Shown: positions 1 to 9,042 of the stretch, in pieces | How the letters are laid out: each line of letters begins with the position of its first letter | Numbering within the stretch: position 1 is the stretch's first letter | Origin: Ahrensia sp. R2A130 | Lineage (GTDB): Bacteria > Pseudomonadota > Alphaproteobacteria > Rhizobiales > Rhizobiaceae | DNA: 64,000 nucleotides | Reading direction: 5' to 3' | Assembly (NCBI RefSeq): GCF_000179775.1 | Contig: NZ_AEEB01000003.1 | Span: 372,001 to 436,000 of the forward strand | Notes under the pieces: model-generated | Told to the model about the DNA's origin: nothing | What the model saw: only the letters and a program-made list of their open reading frames with translations | Databases searched by the model: none | Position numbers and translations under genes: made by a program

Positions 1-294
1 GAGCACGACACGGCAGTTTCCATCTGGGACCGCTACCAGCGCGGTGACCGCAACGTGTTCGACCGTTCGATCTACACATCGAAAGGCCAGCGCACATTTG
101 ATGAAATCAGCGACAAATACGGGCGCGATGAAGGTTTCCGCACATCGGTGGACCGGTATGTCGATGATTTCGAGCGGTTGATTGCAGACGTTGCCCGCAA
201 CGACCGCGACAACATCATGACGCAGACCTATCTCACGTCCGACACCGGCAAGGTTTACACCATGCTGGCCCATGCGGCGGGGCGCTTCTCCTAA
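1..294 (+). CDS. C-terminal end of a large kinesin-like/coiled-coil type protein (5' truncated)
   Basis: Only the last 97 codons are inside the window. The reading frame is open from the first base (begins EHDTAVSIWDRYQRG) and stops with TAA at 292-294. The tail, including the phrases WDRYQRGDRNVFDRSIY and TYLTSDTGKVYTMLAHAAGRF, resembles from memory the C-terminus of very large proteins labelled kinesin-like or apolipoprotein-like in Rhizobiales, whose function is not established. It is rich in charged residues and suggests a helical region. The upstream start lies outside the window, so total length and domain content cannot be judged. Confidence 0.55.
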   Translation, partial: EHDTAVSIWDRYQRGDRNVFDRSIYTSKGQRTFDEISDKYGRDEGFRTSVDRYVDDFERLIADVARNDRDNIMTQTYLTSDTGKVYTMLAHAAGRFS

Positions 295-508
295 GGGGAC
301 GCTTCGGACAATAGACAAGCATCCAGCGGGCCTCGGTCAATCTCCAGTTGATCTGTGGGCCCGCTGCTGACACAACATCGTCATGGGGTCGGCAGGCACC
401 CCGTGAGACGCAAGTCGAAAGCCCGCATCCCAACCCGCCCGTTTGCGCTGATAGCGTGAACCGTTCGCCAAACCTGTCCATATGGTGCGAACGAGCCAAG
501 GATGCCCC

Positions 509-1306
509 ATGACCGCTTTTGCCGAAATTTCATCCACCCAACTTTCCCGCCTCATCGGCCTGCCGGATTGCCCGATTATCGTGGATATCCGTATCGATGA
601 TGACTTTGCCGAAGACCCGCAGGTGGTGCCGACCGCTGTTCGGTTTGCCCACACCGATACGGCATCGCTCGCTGCTTTTCTCAATGGTCGCCGGTCGGTC
701 GTCTATTGCCAGAAGGGGCGCAAAATTTCGCAAGGCGTCGCGGCGCTTCTTCGTGCTGAAGGGCTTGAATGTGAAGTGCTGGAAGGCGGTCATTTCGCAT
801 GGCGTGACGCACCCCTGTCGTTGGTTCCCAACGCTGTAATTCCGTCATCTCCTGATGGCAACGGCACTTTATGGGTGACAAGACACCGCCCTAAAATCGA
901 CCGCATCGCCTGCCCCTGGCTAATCCGCCGCTTCGTAGATCGTGATGCGCGGTTCCTTTATGTGCCGCCGTCAGATGTCGAATTGGTTGCTGAGAAATTC
1001 GGTGCAACGCCGTTTGACGTAGAGGGTCTTGGCTTCGCCCATGAGGGTGATCGCTGCAGTTTCGATGCGATGCTCGATACATTCGGCCTTCGCACCGAGG
1101 CGTTGGATCGTCTTTCCACTGTCATACGCGCTGCCGATACGGACAGTCACAAGACCTCGCCACAAGCCGCCGGGTTGTTGGCAATGTCGGTGGGGCTGTC
1201 GCGGATGTATCGTGATGATGGTGCACAATTGGATGCCGCCATGCCGCTTTATGATGCGCTTTACCGTTGGGCCCGTGATGGTTTTGACGAAGGCCACACC
1301 TCGTGA
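509..1306 (+). CDS. chrB: Chromate resistance protein ChrB with N-terminal rhodanese-like domain
   Basis: 265 aa. Residues about 1-100 form a rhodanese-like domain with an active-site-type loop VYCQKGRK around Cys67. The rest matches the ChrB C-terminal domain (stretch RPKIDRIACPWLIRRFVD). In chromate-resistance clusters ChrB is reported as a chromate-responsive regulator or an accessory factor of efflux. The start at 509 is preferred over an in-frame ATG at 482 because AAGGA lies about 7 nt upstream of it. The stop overlaps the start of chrA, so the two are translationally coupled. The rhodanese fusion makes a sulfurtransferase or redox role possible, but this is inference. Confidence 0.82.
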   Translation: MTAFAEISSTQLSRLIGLPDCPIIVDIRIDDDFAEDPQVVPTAVRFAHTDTASLAAFLNGRRSVVYCQKGRKISQGVAALLRAEGLECEVLEGGHFAWRDAPLSLVPNAVIPSSPDGNGTLWVTRHRPKIDRIACPWLIRRFVDRDARFLYVPPSDVELVAEKFGATPFDVEGLGFAHEGDRCSFDAMLDTFGLRTEALDRLSTVIRAADTDSHKTSPQAAGLLAMSVGLSRMYRDDGAQLDAAMPLYDALYRWARDGFDEGHTS

Positions 1307-2571
1307 CTGTCCCTACCCTACGCGAGGAATTGCCGGTCTGGGCGAAGATAGGATTTCTGTCCTTTGGTGGCCCCGCAGCCCAAATCGCACTCATGCACCG
1401 CGAGGTGGTGGAACTGCGCGGGTGGATGTCGGAGAAAAGCTATCTGGCCGCCCTCTCTTTTTGCATGTTGTTGCCCGGACCCGAAGCCATGCAGTTGGCA
1501 ACCTATTGCGGCTGGAAAACCAATGGCGTGAAAGGTGGGTTGCTCGCTGGCGGGCTGTTCGTTTTGCCTGGTGCAATCCTTATAGCAGTGCTCGCCTTGC
1601 TTTACGGAGCCTATGGCCAACTGCCATTCACGGCGGCGCTGTTCCTCGGCATCAAGGCTGCCGTTCTGGTGATCGTCATCGAGGCGCTTTTAAGGGTCGC
1701 TAAACGGGCATTGGTGAGCAATTTTCACCGATGGTTGGCGCTTGCTGCATTTATCGCGCTTTTCCTGTTTGGCGCGCCCTACCCGCTTGTCATTGTGGCC
1801 GCCGCGCTTGCGGGCTGGTGGTACGGGCGGAACGATGCGGCGGAACCATCTGTCGAAATTCGTGTGGCCACCAGCGACACGATACGAACGGCTGCGATCT
1901 GGCTGTCGATCTGGCTCATTCCAGTGGCCGCAGTTTCGCTGTTTGCGCCGCAAGTGTTCGGCGATCTGGCGCGCTTTTTCTCATTGCTCGCCACCGTCAC
2001 CTTTGGCGGCGCTTACGCGGTGCTGGCCTATATGACGCAAGAGGCGGTCACGACATTCGGCTGGCTGACGACGGCGGAGATGGTGGACGGATTGGGGTTG
2101 GCGGAAACCACGCCGGGGCCGCTGATACTGGTCACCGAATTCGTCGGCACCCTCGCCGCCGAACGTGCCGCACCGGATGGTTCAAATATCACGTGGGCGC
2201 TCTATGGCGCTGCAATCACGCTTTGGGCGACCTTCATTCCTTGCTTTGCATGGATATTCGTCGGAGCGCCATATGTGGAATGGCTGTCATCGCGCAGCGG
2301 GCTGCGGGCTGCGCTTTCCGGCGTCACAGCAGCGGTGGTGGGTGTGATCGGCAGTCTGTCTATGTGGTTTGCGATCCACGTTTTCTTCGCCACGGTTAGC
2401 CCTGCTGAAGGTTGGTTGCGCGTGCCGCGACCTGCGCTCGAAACATTCGACTGGCGCGTGGGCGCAATAGCGGCGGTGGCGGCTGTGTTGCTGCTGAAAC
2501 TGCACCGCAGCGTTTTGCTGGTGTTGGCAATCTGCGCTGCACTTGGGGTGGCGCTATCTGGCTGGGCTTAG
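1303..2571 (+). CDS. chrA: Chromate transporter ChrA (CHR family, two-domain form)
   Basis: 422 aa inner-membrane protein of the CHR family, which exports chromate using the proton motive force. It has the duplicated layout of the long-chain CHR type: the first half carries FGGPAAQIALMHRE and LPGPEAMQLATYCGW, the second half the equivalents FGGAYAVLAYMTQE and TTPGPLILVTEFVG. About ten hydrophobic segments are visible. Translation starts at a GTG whose last two bases belong to the chrB stop codon (GTGA), giving a compact chrBA operon. Substrate is assigned from the family; sulfate or another oxyanion cannot be excluded. Confidence 0.9.
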   Translation: MTVPTLREELPVWAKIGFLSFGGPAAQIALMHREVVELRGWMSEKSYLAALSFCMLLPGPEAMQLATYCGWKTNGVKGGLLAGGLFVLPGAILIAVLALLYGAYGQLPFTAALFLGIKAAVLVIVIEALLRVAKRALVSNFHRWLALAAFIALFLFGAPYPLVIVAAALAGWWYGRNDAAEPSVEIRVATSDTIRTAAIWLSIWLIPVAAVSLFAPQVFGDLARFFSLLATVTFGGAYAVLAYMTQEAVTTFGWLTTAEMVDGLGLAETTPGPLILVTEFVGTLAAERAAPDGSNITWALYGAAITLWATFIPCFAWIFVGAPYVEWLSSRSGLRAALSGVTAAVVGVIGSLSMWFAIHVFFATVSPAEGWLRVPRPALETFDWRVGAIAAVAAVLLLKLHRSVLLVLAICAALGVALSGWA

Positions 2572-2586
2572 GTGCCTGCCAAGCCT

Positions 2587-3450
2587 TTATTGGCCAGCAA
2601 CCCTTGGGAAACCCATGGAGCGCACAAGGCGGCGCGAGGCATAGGGCGATGGGCCGTTAAGGCGCGTAGCGGCCAGCACGGTGTCGGCAGACTTGCGATC
2701 CGACTCACTGGCTGCAGCCCAAGCGTTCTTGTTTATAGCGGTCACGACAGGGTCCAAGGTGCCAAGCGTATCAATGGAACGGGCCAGCATAACGAGGCCA
2801 CGAACCGGGCTGCTGCGCAGGCCTTCACCATCGATGAGCATTTGGCCCAGTTCCGCCTGCGCCCAAGGATGACCCTTGCGTGCGGACAGGCTCAACCAAC
2901 GCGCAGCACTTCGCGGGCTGGCTTCGCCCAAAACCTCGCCGCGATACAAAGAACCCAGCTGATACTGCGCTTCGGGGTCATGATAGAGGGCGGCGGCGCG
3001 GTAGAAATAGCTTTCAGCCGTGCGCGGATTGCGACTCATGCCGGAACCTTCAACGCCATGAAGCGCGTAAAGGCCCAGAGTGACCAATGCTCCGGAAACG
3101 TAAACCATCTCACGCGCCGGTGGCATCTGGTCGCCGTGGCGGTTGGCAATTTTTCTGAACAGCATCACGGCATCAGCGTGATTACGGACGCCTTGATCGC
3201 CGTTTTGCATCATGCGGGCCAGTTTCCACTGGGCCATAACGTCGTTCTGTTCTGCCCCAAAGCGGAAGGCACCCATCGCATCTTCGATGCGGTTGTCCTT
3301 CAGCGCCTTGAAGCCGTAACGCAAAATCTCGCGCGGTTCCTCACCGGCCTTGAACGTCTTCGATGGATCGAAGGCGTGTGAGGCCGTGGCAGTGACCGCT
3401 AGGATCACTGCTGAGAAAACTATTGAAGAAAAAGCGTTAAACGTCGCCAT
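2587..3450 (-). CDS. exoR: ExoR-like periplasmic Sel1-repeat regulator
   Basis: 287 aa. An N-terminal signal peptide ends at ASHA before FDPSKTF, followed by Sel1-like (TPR-type) repeats, e.g. AQWKLARM, DPEAQYQLGSLYRG and ARWLSLSARKGHPWAQAELG, then GEGLRSSPVRGL. Order and wording of these repeats follow rhizobial ExoR (about 268 aa), which in Sinorhizobium binds the sensor ExoS in the periplasm and restrains the ExoS-ChvI two-component system controlling exopolysaccharide, motility and host entry. The ATG at 3450 lies inside the end of ilvD (14-nt overlap), suggesting coupling to ilvD. A longer in-frame start at 3576 lies within ilvD and would hide the signal peptide. No exoS or chvI is in this window. 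A generic Sel1 protein is the alternative. Confidence 0.75.
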   Translation of the reverse strand: MATFNAFSSIVFSAVILAVTATASHAFDPSKTFKAGEEPREILRYGFKALKDNRIEDAMGAFRFGAEQNDVMAQWKLARMMQNGDQGVRNHADAVMLFRKIANRHGDQMPPAREMVYVSGALVTLGLYALHGVEGSGMSRNPRTAESYFYRAAALYHDPEAQYQLGSLYRGEVLGEASPRSAARWLSLSARKGHPWAQAELGQMLIDGEGLRSSPVRGLVMLARSIDTLGTLDPVVTAINKNAWAAASESDRKSADTVLAATRLNGPSPYASRRLVRSMGFPRVAGQ

Positions 3451-5161
3451 AGCAGTTCTTTTCGGCCTTTCCGCCTGGATGGGTGACGGCACCGTACAGG
3501 GCGGTGCCAACAGTCTGAGCATATTTCCAAATTGCGCCGGAAGTGTAGTCGGTCTCGCGCGGCTGCCATTCGGCACGGCGCGCTTCCATATCTTCGTCGC
3601 TCACCTGCACGTTCATCGTGCCTTCGACTGCGTCGAGTTCGATGATATCGCCATCTTTCAACAAACCGATCGGGCCGCCGACGGCAGCTTCCGGACCAAC
3701 ATGGCCGATGCAGAAACCGCGCGTTGCGCCGGAGAAGCGGCCATCTGTGATGAGAGCGACTTTGTCACCCATGCCTTGGCCGTAGAGAGCTGCAGTTGTC
3801 GACAACATCTCGCGCATGCCCGGGCCGCCTTTGGGTCCTTCGTAGCGGATGACCAGCACTTCGCCTTCTTTGAAATTGCCGGCAGACACGGCTTCAAACG
3901 CATCTTCTTCGCAGTCGAAACAGCGGGCCGGACCGGTGAAGGTCTGGTTGGCCATACCGGCCACTTTCACAATCGCGCCTTCAGGTGCGAGGTTGCCGCG
4001 CAGGCCGACGACACCGCCGGTGGGCGTGATCGGGTTGGACACGGGATAGACGACGTCTTGGTCCGCGTTCCATTTCACGTAGTCCATGTTCTCACCGATG
4101 GTGCGGCCGGATACGGTCATGCACTCGCCGTGAAGGAATCCGCCGTCGAGCAGCGTTTTCATAAGCAGCGGAATGCCGCCGACCTCGAACATGTCCTTGG
4201 CGACGTATTTTCCACCCGGCTTCAGATCGGCGATGTATGGGGTACGCTTGAAGATTTCGGCGACGTCGAACAGATCGAAGTCGATGCCGATTTCGTTGGC
4301 GATGGCTGGCAGGTGGAGTGCCGCGTTGGTGGAACCACCAGATGCGGCAACCACGGTTGCGGCATTTTCAAGCGCTTCCTTCGTCACGATGTCACGTGGG
4401 CGGATGTTGCGGGCCAAAAGCTCCATGACCTTCTCGCCGGCGGCGGTGCAGAAACGGTCACGCATCTCGTAAGGAGCCGGAGCGCCAGCAGAATATGGCA
4501 GCGCAAGGCCGATGGCTTCGGAAACGGTCGCCATGGTGTTGGCGGTGAACTGGGCGCCACATGCACCGGCAGACGGGCAAGCGACCTGCTCGAGTTCATG
4601 AAGGTCTTCGTCGGTCATGTTGCCAACGGAATGCTGGCCAACGGCTTCGAACACGTCTTGCACGGTGACGGGCTGGCCACGGAAATTCCCCGGCAGGATA
4701 GACCCGCCATAAAGGAAGACGGACGGCACGTTGAGGCGCACCATGGACATCATCATGCCCGGAAGAGATTTGTCGCAACCGGCAAGGCCAACCAGAGCGT
4801 CGTAGCAATGGCCGCGCATGGTGAGTTCCACGGTGTCGGCGATGACATCGCGAGAAACCAGCGACGCCTTCATACCTTGGTGGCCCATGGCGATACCGTC
4901 GGTCACGGTGATGGTAGTAAATTCGCGTGGGGTGCCGTTTGCTGCAGCAACGCCTTTTTTTACACTCTGCGCCTGGCGCATGAGCGAGATGTTGCAAGGG
5001 GCAGCTTCGTTCCAGCAGGTGGCAACGCCGACGAGCGGCTGGTCGATCTGCTGCTCGGTCAGCCCCATCGCATAGAGGTAAGACCGGTGCGGCGCGCGCT
5101 GAGGCCCTTTCGTCACATGACGGCTTGGCATTTTACTTTTATCGAAGGTCTTGGCGTCCAT
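3437..5161 (-). CDS. ilvD: Dihydroxy-acid dehydratase
   Basis: 574 aa, normal for the short IlvD type. It dehydrates 2,3-dihydroxy-isovalerate and its methylvalerate homologue to the 2-keto acids, the penultimate step of valine and isoleucine synthesis, in the cytoplasm. Iron-sulfur ligand candidates are C49 (VATCWNEAAPC), C129 (LAGCDKSLPG) and C201 (SAGACGAQFTAN). The ATG at 5161 is chosen because the protein then starts MDAKTFDKSKMPSRHV as homologues do; an upstream in-frame start at 5245 adds a segment unlike the family. exoR begins within its last codons. Confidence 0.96.
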   Translation of the reverse strand: MDAKTFDKSKMPSRHVTKGPQRAPHRSYLYAMGLTEQQIDQPLVGVATCWNEAAPCNISLMRQAQSVKKGVAAANGTPREFTTITVTDGIAMGHQGMKASLVSRDVIADTVELTMRGHCYDALVGLAGCDKSLPGMMMSMVRLNVPSVFLYGGSILPGNFRGQPVTVQDVFEAVGQHSVGNMTDEDLHELEQVACPSAGACGAQFTANTMATVSEAIGLALPYSAGAPAPYEMRDRFCTAAGEKVMELLARNIRPRDIVTKEALENAATVVAASGGSTNAALHLPAIANEIGIDFDLFDVAEIFKRTPYIADLKPGGKYVAKDMFEVGGIPLLMKTLLDGGFLHGECMTVSGRTIGENMDYVKWNADQDVVYPVSNPITPTGGVVGLRGNLAPEGAIVKVAGMANQTFTGPARCFDCEEDAFEAVSAGNFKEGEVLVIRYEGPKGGPGMREMLSTTAALYGQGMGDKVALITDGRFSGATRGFCIGHVGPEAAVGGPIGLLKDGDIIELDAVEGTMNVQVSDEDMEARRAEWQPRETDYTSGAIWKYAQTVGTALYGAVTHPGGKAEKNCYGDV

Positions 5162-5521
5162 GTGTTGTAAAATTCCCTGTTTCACGCAATTTCGGGCTTC
5201 CGAAGCGTGATTCTTGCGGTTGTATGCAGGTGCATGGCCGCACAAACGGCTTTGGAAGTCGTTTGTGTTTGAAAAACGGCCAATTCCCCTTGCAACACTC
5301 TAGGGGAAGCCTCGTTAAACGTCTGTTGCTTCGCAGCCACATCTGAGATTTCGCAACGGGTATGACCGCGTATGGCGATAGTGTTCCAAAACCCGGCACC
5401 CGCCGCAGTGTGAATTCTCACGCAGCAGCGTTTGAAACTGGCGACCCCACAAATGTGGAACGATTTTGCGGACATTCGGTTGGTCCAACACAACAGACCA
5501 AACGCTTGAGGGAGCCAAACT
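5162..5521. other. Intergenic region between divergent ilvD and a small gene
   Basis: About 360 nt without a convincing gene; it must hold the ilvD promoter (minus) and that of the 56-codon gene (plus). I see a near-palindrome GTGTGAATTCTCAC at 5410-5423, a short inverted repeat CCACA-AA-TGTGG at about 5448-5459, and TTGGTC/GACCAA arms at 5480-5485 and 5496-5501. None matches an operator I can name. No attenuator leader peptide rich in Ile, Leu or Val codons is evident in front of ilvD. Confidence 0.4.
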
Positions 5522-5692
5522 ATGAACTTTTCAGAATCTGGTCACAAACTCGAAGACGTGAAACGGCGTGTGACGAAAAACCTGCGACGCTATTCGATCA
5601 CGCTGATCGGTATGAAGGCTATGGAGGATCAGCTTCGGCGTGAACACCGGATTGCTTCCGAAGCGTTGGAGCCGCCGAACCGTCGCGGCTGA
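5522..5692 (+). CDS. Small 56-aa protein, function unknown
   Basis: A short reading frame beginning MNFSESGHKLEDVKRR and ending ASEALEPPNRRG. It is preceded by a good ribosome-binding site (GAGGGAG, about 6 nt before the ATG) and followed within 20 nt by a perfect terminator hairpin, which is the layout of a real transcription unit. It is charged (many Lys/Arg/Glu), has no signal peptide or membrane segment, and would fold mostly as helix. I do not recognise a family. No overlapping frame has comparable start signals. Confidence 0.55.
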   Translation: MNFSESGHKLEDVKRRVTKNLRRYSITLIGMKAMEDQLRREHRIASEALEPPNRRG

Positions 5693-5710
5693 ATGCACCG
5701 GACCCAAAGC

Positions 5711-5750
5711 AAAAAGGCCCGCATCGTTTGCACGATGCGGGCCTTTTTAT
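5711..5750. terminator. Bidirectional intrinsic terminator
   Basis: Perfect 16-bp stem: left arm 5711-5726 (AAAAAGGCCCGCATCG), loop 5727-5732, right arm 5733-5748, with A-run on one side and T-run on the other. It lies between the small plus-strand gene and the convergent tig, so it can terminate both. Confidence 0.9.
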
Positions 5751-5768
5751 TGTTTGATTTGCCGAAGT

Positions 5769-7115
5769 TTAGACTGGCAGTTCGTCGTCTTCCATCAGTT
5801 CTTCTTTTGTGACGGTTTTATCGGTCACGTCAGCTGACTCCAGAATATGGTCGACAACCTTCTCTTCAAAGATTGGCGCGCGCATGGAACCGACAGCATC
5901 AGGGTTGGAGCGGAAGAACTCATAGACTTCCTTTTCCTGGCCCGGATATTGCTGAACCTGCTGCATGAGAGCTTGCTGCAATTCTGCTTCTGTCACTTCG
6001 ACTTCAGCTTTTTCGCCGATTTCGGCCAGAACCAGACCAAGGCGCACGCGGCGTTTGGCGAGCTTCATATAGTCTTCTTTGGCTTTTTCTTCGGTCGTAT
6101 CTTCGTCTTCGAAGCTCTTGCCAGCTTGCTGTAGATCGTTGGTGATCTGGGTCCAGATGTTGTTGAACTCCTGCTCAACCATGCCTTCCGGCAGATCGAA
6201 GGTGTAGGCTTCGTCCAACTGGTCGAGGAGCTGACGCTTTACCTTGGCACGGGTCTGGGTGCCGTACTGGCTTTCGATCTGGCCTTTGATGACTTCTTTG
6301 AGCTTATCTAGGCTGTCGAGGCCGAGGGTCTTGGCCATCTCGTCGTCGATCTTCAAATCGTCAGCGGCTTCAATCTCATGGATTTTCACTTCGAAGACAG
6401 CGTCTTTGCCAGCCAGATGGGCGGCCTGATATTCTTCTGGGAACGTGACTTTGATGTCTTTTTCGTCGCCAGCCTTGGTGCCGGTCAGCTGCTCTTCAAA
6501 GCCGGGGATGAACTGGCCGGAGCCGATGACGAGTTTCGCGCCTTCGTCTTTACCGCCTTCGAAAGGTTCGCCGTCGACCTTGCCAAGGTAATCCATGGTC
6601 ACGCGGTCACCGTCAGCAGCCTTGCCTTTTTTGGTGGAGTAGCTGGCGTTGTTCTGAGCGATACGCTTCACCTGCTCGTCGATTTCCTCATCGGAAACAT
6701 CAACGACGGGGCGTTCGATTTTCAGGCCCTTCATGTCGGCCACTTCGAAGGCGGGGATGATTTCGTAGGAAACCTTGAATTCGAAGTCTTTGTTTCCGGA
6801 CAGGATTTCTTCGGCTTCTGCCTCGTCCTCGGTCATAGTGATCTTGGGCTGCTGGGCCGCTTTCTCGCCACGCTCTTTCAGCAATTCGCTGGTACGCTTG
6901 TCGATGGTCTCGTTGACCATCTCGCCCATGACGGATTTGCCGTAGAGTTTCGTGACGTGGGACATCGGCACCTTGCCGGGGCGGAAGCCGTTGATCTTCA
7001 CCTTGTCCTTCAGGTCGAACAGCTTGGCATCGCGTTCGGCGACCATATCGGTGGCCGGTACGAGAACCGTGATCTCGCGCTTGAGACCTTCATTGAGCGT
7101 TTCGGTGACCTGCAT
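5769..7115 (-). CDS. tig: Trigger factor
   Basis: 448 aa, usual length. A ribosome-bound chaperone that shelters nascent chains. The N-terminal ribosome-binding domain carries the signature loop GFRPGKVP near residue 45. A central FKBP-type prolyl isomerase domain spans about 155-245 ([20 protein letters not shown], then [18 protein letters not shown]). The remainder is the helical C-terminal cradle, ending in a very acidic tail. AAGGA lies 8-9 nt before the ATG. It is a single-gene unit ending at the bidirectional terminator shared with the small gene. Confidence 0.97.
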   Translation of the reverse strand: MQVTETLNEGLKREITVLVPATDMVAERDAKLFDLKDKVKINGFRPGKVPMSHVTKLYGKSVMGEMVNETIDKRTSELLKERGEKAAQQPKITMTEDEAEAEEILSGNKDFEFKVSYEIIPAFEVADMKGLKIERPVVDVSDEEIDEQVKRIAQNNASYSTKKGKAADGDRVTMDYLGKVDGEPFEGGKDEGAKLVIGSGQFIPGFEEQLTGTKAGDEKDIKVTFPEEYQAAHLAGKDAVFEVKIHEIEAADDLKIDDEMAKTLGLDSLDKLKEVIKGQIESQYGTQTRAKVKRQLLDQLDEAYTFDLPEGMVEQEFNNIWTQITNDLQQAGKSFEDEDTTEEKAKEDYMKLAKRRVRLGLVLAEIGEKAEVEVTEAELQQALMQQVQQYPGQEKEVYEFFRSNPDAVGSMRAPIFEEKVVDHILESADVTDKTVTKEELMEDDELPV

Positions 7116-7338
7116 GGATCGTGTCCTTCATGTGGCTTTGCAAAAGCTGCGCACCTTTCTCGAATTGGAAAGTGCGAGCGCTGCGCTATCTGGTAATTTC
7201 TACAAGCTTTGCAACGGCCCCCGCGCGCATTCACGCATGGGCCCAGCTCGGGTTCGGCGTCGTTTAGGGGAAAAAACGCTGGCCTGCAATGGGAATGCTG
7301 GTTGGCGGACCTAGTAAAAGGTACCGCAACGCCAGCGG

Positions 7339-8505
7339 CTAGTCGTCTTGCTTGCCGCGAAGCCTGTTCACCACCGCCCAGATGCCACGGCGCATGGGCG
7401 CTGGCATCTTATAGGCAAGGCTCTTGATCTGCGGGCGGGCGAAATCCACCCATGCTTTTACATAGAGATGTCCGGTGAATGTCATCGCCAGCAGATGGTC
7501 GTTCACTTGCACTTCGTTCGTGGCCCATGTTTGCTTATACGGCACGACGGGGATCATGAACTCGGCGCTTTTGACACCTTCGCCAAAGGCCGTTTCGACA
7601 ACGGTGCCCAAATGCATGCGTCCCGGGCCTTTGGTGGCGTATTCCGCGTTCCAACTCGACATGTAAGCGTAGTAGCGCTCGTTATGAATGAAGCCCCACA
7701 TTTCAGCGATGATCGTCTCACCATGCTTCAGCGTCATGCCAATGGAGCGAAAGGTCTCGTCGCCGAGCTTTGCCAGATCACGCAATATATAGAGGAACAT
7801 CTCGTCATCGAAGGAGGATGAGTTGAGGCCGCGCTCTTCCAGCCATGCAGCACGGTTCTCGTAAGTGCGCTCCACAAGAGCCGAGGTCTCTTCGGTATTT
7901 TGCGTTATAACGTGGGTCACCGGCGCGGTGCGCTCCATCACATTTTTCATGTTGCGCATGTTCTTGCGAGTTTTGGCACGAACCGTCGGCAGATATTCTG
8001 CGTGGTCCTTAAAGTCGGACAATTGAACGTAGGGCGCAGCATCCACTTCACCGGCGACAGGTACCCGGTCAGCCAAGCCCCGCGCCAACGCGCTGTCGCC
8101 TCTCACCTGCCCCAAATGAATATAGTCGGCCTTCTCCTGCAGCATGTCAGCGTGCAGAAAACCGTAGGCCAGTTCCGCATTCACCTGCGGATCAAGCAGC
8201 ATGTCGGTGAACTCCTGAAAGGGTTCAGCCAGACCTGTCAGCACCACCCTACCCGTCTTCCGCAGCAGGCGCATCGGCAGCAAAGCCACCAACGCACCAT
8301 CCTGCGAAACGGTGAAAATACGAATATCGGCAAGATCGGCATCTTCCATGCGGCCAGCAACGGTGCTGCACCACGAAAGGCTCTGAAACAGAACGGCTGT
8401 TGGCGAAAGTGCTTCCAGCCGCTGCCACTCGTCACGGAGCGCGCGCAAGGCATTACCACCCACATGAACCCGTGAGATCAGTCGCGAACCGGTATCGGAT
8501 GCCAT
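7339..8505 (-). CDS. GNAT-fold acetyltransferase, CelD/BcsL-like
   Basis: 388 aa from the ATG at 8505; a GTG at 8568 could add 21 residues, and neither has a strong Shine-Dalgarno sequence. The protein has two weakly similar GNAT-like halves; the second contains RAKTRKNMRNMKNVMERTA and the acceptor-side segment GETIIAEMWGFIHNERYYAY, typical of the BioF2/CelD acetyltransferase group often linked to polysaccharide (cellulose) synthesis. No polysaccharide genes are next to it, so the substrate is unknown. It appears monocistronic, downstream of tig on the same strand with about 225 nt between. FemAB-like aminoacyl transfer is an alternative reading of the fold. Confidence 0.7.
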   Translation of the reverse strand: MASDTGSRLISRVHVGGNALRALRDEWQRLEALSPTAVLFQSLSWCSTVAGRMEDADLADIRIFTVSQDGALVALLPMRLLRKTGRVVLTGLAEPFQEFTDMLLDPQVNAELAYGFLHADMLQEKADYIHLGQVRGDSALARGLADRVPVAGEVDAAPYVQLSDFKDHAEYLPTVRAKTRKNMRNMKNVMERTAPVTHVITQNTEETSALVERTYENRAAWLEERGLNSSSFDDEMFLYILRDLAKLGDETFRSIGMTLKHGETIIAEMWGFIHNERYYAYMSSWNAEYATKGPGRMHLGTVVETAFGEGVKSAEFMIPVVPYKQTWATNEVQVNDHLLAMTFTGHLYVKAWVDFARPQIKSLAYKMPAPMRRGIWAVVNRLRGKQDD

Positions 8506-8796
8506 CAACACTTTGTCTTTCGCCTCATCCCGACCATGCCGCCTAAGCTGGTCGTCACTGCCGCTCACCCGCGAGTTGCGGAGATATTCGGCGCAAACTA
8601 GCGGCCATATGTAAATACGATCACCACTGCAGCCTTAGAAATACCGCATACGCAGCAACATTCGAGTCAAATGCGATATACTGGTTAAAGGATGTGCCGG
8701 TTAATAATGAACCGACACGCGGTGCCTCCAAACAAATGACTGCAATTGAGCCGTTGCGGAACGCGCCAAGGCTTGCTATCGCCCGCCCGTTACGTT

Positions 8797-8881
8797 GCGG
8801 CTGTGGCGGAACTGGTAGACGCGCCAGATTTAGGTTCTGGTATCGAGAGATGTGGGGGTTCGAGTCCCTTCAGCCGCACCA
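8797..8881 (+). tRNA. tRNA-Leu (anticodon UAG)
   Basis: 85 nt including encoded CCA. Acceptor stem GCGGCTG (8797-8803) pairs with CAGCCGC (8871-8877), followed by ACCA. Anticodon stem CCAGA/TCTGG (8824-8828/8836-8840) with anticodon TAG at 8831-8833. A variable arm of class II length and the T-arm GGGGGTTCGAGTCCC are present. It reads CUA and other CUN leucine codons. Confidence 0.97.
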
Positions 8882-8926
8882 TCATTCGCGTCTTGCGAAT
8901 TGCTGAATGCAATTCGAGCGAATGAT
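8881..8926. repeat. Two-tier stem-loop directly after tRNA-Leu
   Basis: The outer arms ATCATTCGC (8881-8889) and GCGAATGAT (8918-8926) and the inner arms CGAATTG (8896-8902) and CAATTCG (8910-8916) are perfect complements. The structure begins at the last base of the tRNA. It could be a processing or termination signal, although no T-run follows on the plus strand. Confidence 0.6.
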
Positions 8927-8997
8927 GCCGGAACGCGACGCCGCGCGCAGGCTCTTGCTGGATTCTTTGATCTCACGCGCAAGGCGCTCCGATGGGG

Positions 8998-9042
8998 CGG
9001 GCTTCGCCCGGCGGCCTCTTCGGCCGCGCCAGCTTTGCTGGC
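8998..9042. repeat. Three perfect hairpins in tandem
   Basis: Back-to-back short stems with 3-5-nt loops: CGGGC/GCCCG (8998-9010), GCGGCC/GGCCGC (9011-9027) and GCCAGC/GCTGGC (9028-9042), with no spacer bases between them. It lies in a non-coding stretch between tRNA-Leu and the glnB promoter. The form suggests a REP-like palindromic unit; no second copy was noticed in this window. Confidence 0.65.

Noticed and set aside
3350..5170. 606-codon open frame on the plus strand across ilvD
   Set aside because: Antisense shadow of ilvD; His/Val/Gly-rich composition without any domain, no start signals.
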